A stretch of DNA of 64,000 nucleotides from Steinernema hermaphroditum. Its lineage: Eukaryota; Nematoda; Chromadorea; Rhabditida; Steinernematidae. The stretch spans positions 11,098,001 to 11,162,000 of the forward strand of contig CM059625.1 in NCBI GenBank assembly GCA_030435675.1. The letters run 5' to 3'. The position numbers and the translations under genes are program-made. The notes under the pieces were generated by a model, which was given only the letters and a program-made list of their open reading frames with translations, did not search any database and had not been told where the DNA came from. Below, piece after piece: positions 55,701-64,000 of this stretch (its first letter is position 1; each line of letters opens with the position of its first letter).

Positions 55701-58126
55701 CGACGCTACCTTTAGCTGCGTTTAACCGTCGAATGCCTTAAGTACTCATTAAATGTATTGATTCAGCTACATTCCAGTGAGTTTATTGGCTGCTGGACTT
55801 GCGGCCTATTGGAACAACTCATATTTTTCTTATGAGCTATTAGCTGAGGCATTCCTCCAATTGCTCTTATAGTTGGCTCTTTCCCTGTGTTTCCCGCTGC
55901 CTCCAACAATCTCTTTCGAACGTCCATTTTCAGAATAGAGTATTGTCTGGCAAACTCGTTCAAGATCTTTCGGTTTCGGATAGTCGTAGCGGTAGTCAAT
56001 GTCGAGGCCCGACATTACTACAGGAACCAACATCTTCAGCATGCTTGAAAGACAGTACTCTCTCCTCTAGTGCGGCTGCTACTTCCCAAGCTGAATGTTT
56101 GGCGGCAGCGAAAGCCGAAAATAAAAGCAGTGGTGTGACCAAAATGGCTACTAATGGCAGCACTGATTCAAAATCCAACGATATTGAAAAGCTGCTAAAG
56201 AACGAAACATATCGACGCCCGTTCCAAGTACGTTGGCGTTCGAATCGCAATTTGTGCAATTTGTGCGATTCAGAGCTTTTTGGAGCAGCAATTCTGCGCC
56301 GAAAATCTGAACTTCTACATGGCAGTTGAAGACTACAGGCAGATACCCGACTCTGAGGTGATTCTTGTATAGGTATTGTTTTGAGTCTTTTGTTTAGCTT
56401 GATCGGCGAATCACTGTTGCACGTCAAATATACGAGCGGCACTTCACGGCCAACAGCGTAGAACCGGTTAATATCGATAACTCAACAAATAAGGCTATTC
56501 GTGAAGCCGTCCACAAGGAAAAGTTTACTTCGGATCTTTACGATGTAGCCCAGTATCAGGTATGCTGAGCGTTTGCATATACAATGTTCACTCGGTTCAG
56601 ATTTTCCATTTGCTGAAGTACGACTGTTGGCCACGCTACATACGAGCAGGCGGTGTAGCGCCACCGTCAAATGACGACCCGGAAGTAAGCCATTTTACAT
56701 TTGGCATTGCTTATTGGTACGATTCCTCTAGATGGTTGGTAGTGTAAACAGGACATCAAGTGTTCGCCAACAACAGCCTGAGGCAGCAAAGAAGAAGAAG
56801 TTCTGCACACTTATGTGCAACGAGACGTTTAATTCCGAGCAGATTCCTTTGACTGATCCAGTAAGCTCCAAACCCTATGCCTCAAGAAGAATAGTGCTCT
56901 TTAGCGAGAATCCGTCGGGAAATGGACGGCCTCGATGGCAGAACAGCGCGGAATGGACCGCCACAGCACGGAAGTCGTGGATGCGCAGACGGGTTCGACC
57001 ATTGATCCTGCTCGACAAGCTGTCGACGCTCTAAACAATAGAAGTGTTCGCTTAGTACCTGTAGTTTTCTTCCCGGTGGAGATCATAGCTCCGTCGGCTT
57101 CCCCGAAATCCTCATTATCGCAGGCGACCATGAGGATAGTCATGCTACGAGTTCGTCAAATTTTGTCGGCCGGTTCCGTCCTTCGCCCTTTGATGGTGAA
57201 ATACAGCATCGACTCCGAGCAGTCTGTAGTTTGCTTTACGGGAACGTGCGATACTGTGCCCATGAGTCTATCAGTCGGAAAAATACCACCTCGATCTTTA
57301 ACGATAATGACCTCCCAGCAATACCAAGGTAATCAATGGAAGGGAACTAAGTGAAATAAGTGCTGAGTTTAGACCGGCTGTCATCAAATAAGCGTGAACC
57401 TCAGCGGGAACTGGTGAATCCGTCACTGCTAACAAATGATTCGAACCTGCCTTTCCATCAACATGGCGATATTGCCTTCTGTGAAGTGCCCCTGGACTAC
57501 GACGCTCGACTAACAAAGATGAGCGCGACGCGGTCATACAGCAACAACCCAAAGGTTAGGTCCACACACCTCTCTCTACATTCAGGCACACTAATATAGA
57601 CAGATCACACGTCGGGTTTAATGAAATTCATGCGGAAAGCAAGTCATGCGGTGACCAGCAAAGACAACGACAGTTCAACGGGTACCTCTCTGAGCCACCA
57701 GTCGTCCATTGTCGTCGACCGCCAAAAGAATGACAATTTCCGACGAAAATCTTTCGGTTCAACTTGTCCAGCCTCGCCAGCTGTTGCCGACATACCGTAC
57801 TGTGGTGATAGTTCTTCGTTGGATCCGAAACCGGCCAAGGTCGCTGCTCCAGTCCCTCAGCTCTCATGCGATTCGACAACGAACCCCCTCTCCGTACGGT
57901 CGCGATTACCATCTTTTCTAAAATGGGTTTTTAGGAAAATATTCCAACTGCCGCTGTTGCAAAAAGCCAGCAGATCTCGACAACACCGCCCTCAAGTGCA
58001 AACGGATCTGCACCAAAAGTCCCTATGCTCTATACATCTGCAATCAGAAGCGATAAAGACACGCTGACGCCGACGGACACTAATTCTGAACGAAGTATCG
58101 GGTGGCAGACAGCCGATTATGTATGA
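52758..58126 (+). CDS. RGS12/loco-type regulator of G-protein signalling (PTB-RGS-RBD)
   Basis: Start ATG 52758 (MSYRQLNQENMRPQDD). After a Ser/Arg-rich head comes a PTB-like domain: YQCVVLYIGCQKVG, KTIKHLRDSSATVSTVLLQV, NRISDCRTPSMPMYMGVIL, CVVFGTDRTLLSH, FGLTCLTNPLGDVPSC with AFPSSPLRI. The frame can stop at 54321 (TSKVRK). However, AAG followed by GTGCGTAAG at 54310 is a phase-0 donor that fits the acceptor at 55933. Downstream is an RGS domain: QQFCAENLNFYMAVEDYRQI, RRITVARQIYERHF, VNIDNSTNKAIREAV, FHLLKYDCWPRYI. Then come two ubiquitin-like Ras-binding segments (DALNNRSVRLVPVVFFPVEI; SVLRPLMVKYSIDSE) and a disordered tail ending TADYV at 58126. RGS proteins speed GTP hydrolysis on G-alpha subunits. 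This order is that of RGS12; no PDZ or GoLoco motif was found. The join across the 1.6 kb intron is inference; two genes remain possible. Confidence 0.72.
55661..55672 (+). promoter_or_regulatory. Possible alternative first exon (MGN start) in RGS intron
   Basis: ACC-ATGGGGAACCG followed directly by GTAAGT combines a strong start context with a perfect 5' splice site. It would encode an N-terminal MGN, a possible myristoylation signal, for a short RGS isoform lacking the PTB domain. The 11 coding bases do not fit the phase of the exon at 55934 directly, so an intermediate exon would be needed. Confidence 0.25.
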
Positions 58127-58816
58127 AAATTGAACCGAATTTTTAAACCTTCCTCATCGCTGCCACTTATCTGTGACCTTGCTCCCCTCCCCGATTCTCA
58201 TGGTTCTAAAACGGTCAGGTATCCTTCCCATTTTTGTCAGCCCCCGTCCCTCCAGCCATTTCTACAAGGTTGTTCACGTTGTTTGTATAATATGGAGTTA
58301 CACCGATCCTCTTCATCTGGGTACATTGTAAAGCTTTCGTTTCTCATTTGAATTGGACGAGCAGAAAAGCCCAACGACCATGTGATCACTGCGGCCAGCG
58401 AGTATCATTTCAAATCAAGAAATCTTGCTCGGAGCACAATTCCTCCTCAGATCTCCCTAATACAATTCCCGATGTTGTTGATTTGTTCATCGACCAGTTC
58501 TTGCCGTTCATTCCATTTAGTAGTGATCGTTTTGCCGTCATAATACAAAGGTAGTTTCTCACGAACATACACGTCACCTCTATGCATGCGTGCCGTGTTG
58601 ACTTTATTTCCAGCGAAATGTATGACAGATATGACAAGTTCCGAATGTGACAGAAGAGAGCCAGTGATGGCAAGTGTGCAATTCCCGTAGAGATCAGCAA
58701 CATTTGCGCTTCAGATATATACATCAAAACACAATAAATAGTCGAATAAATAGTATCACAATGAACACCGACTAGAGTAGCCGTAAGAATTGTAGACTGT
58801 ACCCACCGGACTCGAA

Positions 58817-61146
<2,330 letters not shown>

Positions 61147-64000
61147 TTTGAGGTGCAATTACCCGAAGCTATTCTTGATCCGGAAACAAAACCTGTAAAG
61201 AGGGAAATGGAAGGAGCGGATTTCAAGAATACAAGAACTACAAGTTGACCGCGTATTTCAGTGAGTACTATCGACTACCGAATCTGTTCGTCTGTGTGAA
61301 GATTATCTGTAGATCGATATCTTTCCGTGACGAGCTGAAGCAATCCACGTACTGATTTGCGCTCGAACAAAGAACTCGAATATATGGGTGGACAACGCTC
61401 GAAATTTGCAAATGTATTAAGTCGAACTACTGTGGACTTGTAGTTGAAACGTTTCTTGTGACACTGAACTGATTCACTACACGATGATATCAGCTAGTCA
61501 ACTGCTGTTCACATGCATCATATAAACGTACATCTATCGCAAAAAGTGCGATGCCACCGTGCAGATGGGGATATTTCCTGATGCTTCTCACTGAAAAAGC
61601 AATGCATTGCTACATTTTTACATTAATTATACACAATAAGCATTAGTCGAAAAGTATCGTCGCATAAGGATTGTTTAAGCGAAAGAAAAACAACGAAAAG
61701 ACTTTCTCAGCTGCTTTGGAACGCACCTAAGCGACGAGAAGTTACGAAACGAATTCGAGGGGAGAACGCAGTTAGAGCGTCGTATCACGCTTGTTTTTCA
61801 AGACCCTATTTACAGAGCGGTCAACAGTGAATCATAAGAGGACCTCATTCAGACTAGCGATGGCTTAACTCGGCCTGCCACACACGTCGTTTCGGCAATA
61901 GTGGCGAACTGCACCGATGCATGAAACGGACTCTCGGCCGCATGAGCGTGACAAAGAAATCAAAGCGGTTTGCAGAAATGCAGCACTGAGGAGACGGCGA
62001 ACACTGCGCGCCAAAGAACAAATAGCTGGCCGGTCACTGGATTGATTTTCTTGGGAGTCGCCCGAAACGAATCAGATCAAACCGTCCTTCAACGTCGTTC
62101 TGAGTCGTCCATTTGTTCGCAGTCCACGCTCATGCATTCTTATCGTTTGATATGAAGACAAAAGTGGTACTGCAATCAATTTTTGTACGTTCAAGCAGTG
62201 ATAACCTAGCTGGAATTGTTCTAGTCCTTTCAGAGTTCGAAATAAATCCATGGATATTCGATATTTGTTTCAGAATACCGCTCTATGGAAAAACATAAGG
62301 TTGTGCCATTGATATCATTTTCCAAAGACTAAATCTAATGGTCTCTGTGTTCTTGTTTGCGAAACTCTGTCAGGTTTCCATTGCGGTTCGCGGAAATAAA
62401 GTCTGAAAAAGTACATGCCTTAGAAACAAGTTTTATTTTTATTATTTCAGACAAGGGAGATTTTGATCGTATGCTTGGAAAAACAATCCAAGTGAGTTCC
62501 AAATCGCATCTGCTTCAGAACGAAAACCGGAGTTGACAGACGGTCAAGCACTGTAAACAGCTCTTAACCTGCACTTTCCCTTCTGTCCTGAAAACAGCTG
62601 TCTGTCTCCTACATCATGATCAAATGCATAAATGCAACAAAAATGACGACTTATTCGAAGGAAAAGAATTCATGAGTGTGCGATAACCTTGCTTGTTCGC
62701 CAACTGTAACACGGCAAATCTTCAACTATTTGTCCTCCATTCATAAAATGTTCATAAAGTGGTTAACACGGCTTCAAGAATAACAAGTTCTCATTTCATT
62801 TCATCTGATTATCAACGTACTCAGAGATGTTAATATGATATTAAGGACACCATTTGATAATGAGCAAACTAAGATACTCACATAAGATTTTATCATTCCT
62901 TGTAGGGCGGCTTTGCATTGTTAAGCGAAGTGCATGGTGTGTCATACTGACCAGCCATTAGTGTGTTAGCTCATATAATTCCTGTCGAACTATTCATGTG
63001 AAATGATCAACAACAAAGTTGAATGGAGTCTTACAATGTCTTACAAGTCATTAATATGTTGGATACCCATCTTCTATGATGCATGCCTTGTCTAATCATC
63101 GATGACAGCGACAAGTTGCTGTCAGCTGGGTAGTCTGTCTATCTTTGAAAGTAGAACCTCGATCGTTCATTATTCGCCTTTCTGCATAATGAGGATGTGT
63201 TCTTTGAGCAACGACTACAATTTCAAGCAGTGAAAGCTGTGCATCAGCGGAGTGTGAGAGTGCGCAGCAGGAAGGTGCATGAATGAGGGCGAAAGTTAGC
63301 AGGGGTACTCGCATCGGCCTCTGTGGTAGTGATGGTCTGTGTGTATGCACATATGCACATCGACAGTGAGGTGAAAACCAGTACAGAAAAAGTGAGGACG
63401 ACGACGAAATGCATAAATAACAACCGGCAGTTCAATGTCGCCGTGCACGGCACTTGTTGCGTTTTTGCGCTGGGCATGTTTGTCGTGCGTTCCCTGGGGG
63501 TTCTCACAGTTTACGTCTAAACAGTCTCATAAGGTACGATTATCCGTACACCCTAACTTGTTATTGGGGTGCGTCTGATTGCCTTGTACTTCCTCAGCCC
63601 TGTTTGTCTTCCCACAGTACTTTGTCGGTATCGATAAAGGGTATCTACCTGTTTTCCGTCGTCAGACATTGTTCCCTCCCGCAAAACATGTTTTTGACAC
63701 TGTTTTCGCACATAAACAGTACAAGTTACCAGAGTTGTTTTTTAAATTAGGCACATGAAAACAATCGCTCAACAGCGAACGGCGAACTCGCAAATCCGCA
63801 TAAGCTTTTCTTCATTATGTGCTCGGTGAGTAGGTCATCAAAGGATAAATCGCTTAAGATTGAGTCTTACATTGGCTTTTTCAAGATACTGCCATGGACT
63901 GCATATTCACTTTTGCCTTCCAGTGACATCGAGCTCAACACGGCATCCGTGCGGCTGTTGCCATAGTAATCCAGCACACACAAACAAATTGCTGCGTTGC
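61147..64000. other. Intergenic, no supported gene
   Basis: The last 2.85 kb holds short frames only (longest about 98 codons), none with a domain, signal peptide or splice chain I can support. There is a CA/TG-rich patch near 63340-63365. It should contain the promoter of the lipid kinase at its left end. Confidence 0.45.

Overview
The window is nuclear DNA of a small, intron-rich animal, almost certainly a nematode. Most introns that can be placed are about 40-60 bases with GT...AG borders. Several genes have an AG splice acceptor a few bases before the start ATG (13981, 23260, 42735 and 52758), as expected for spliced-leader trans-splicing. The gene set is animal: HIPK, PEPT, tincar, astacin, a nematode-style Thr-rich secreted Cys protein and an IL-17-like cytokine. 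The presence of tincar and an RGS12-type gene with such short introns makes an enoplean (Trichuris-like) worm possible, but that is only a guess. No tRNA, rRNA, CRISPR or viral gene was recognised.

Layout. 0-14 kb, minus strand: an IL-17-like secreted cytokine (2022-2883), a myosin-light-chain-kinase-type protein kinase with a long disordered tail (6675-11522), and methylthioribulose-1-phosphate dehydratase (13005-13981). 15-23.3 kb: an NHA/SLC9B Na+/H+ antiporter (+), an SLC15 H+/oligopeptide transporter (+) and, convergent to it, a Josephin-type deubiquitinase (-). 26.5-33.3 kb: a Rab26/37-type GTPase (+) and a HIPK kinase (+). 34-37.4 kb: a degenerate copy of non-muscle myosin II tail exons, split by two abutting fold-back palindromes. 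38-44.4 kb: CLPTM1 (+), an astacin metalloprotease (-) and a Thr-rich Cys-rich secreted protein (-). 47.7-58.1 kb: tincar (+), then a PTB-RGS-RBD protein of the RGS12/loco type (+) that spans what first looks like two genes. 58.8-61.1 kb: type II phosphatidylinositol 4-kinase (-), tail-to-tail with the RGS gene. The last 2.8 kb and several other stretches hold nothing I can support.

The genes form no pathway or operon. They are ordinary housekeeping, signalling and membrane genes of a worm. The most notable points are the IL-17-like gene, the twin fold-back palindromes inside the myosin pseudogene, the DN (not DD) pair in the antiporter, the FFPCC (not CCPCC) motif in the lipid kinase, and the RGS12-type architecture. 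All exon borders were read by eye, so gene ends are firmer than every internal junction.
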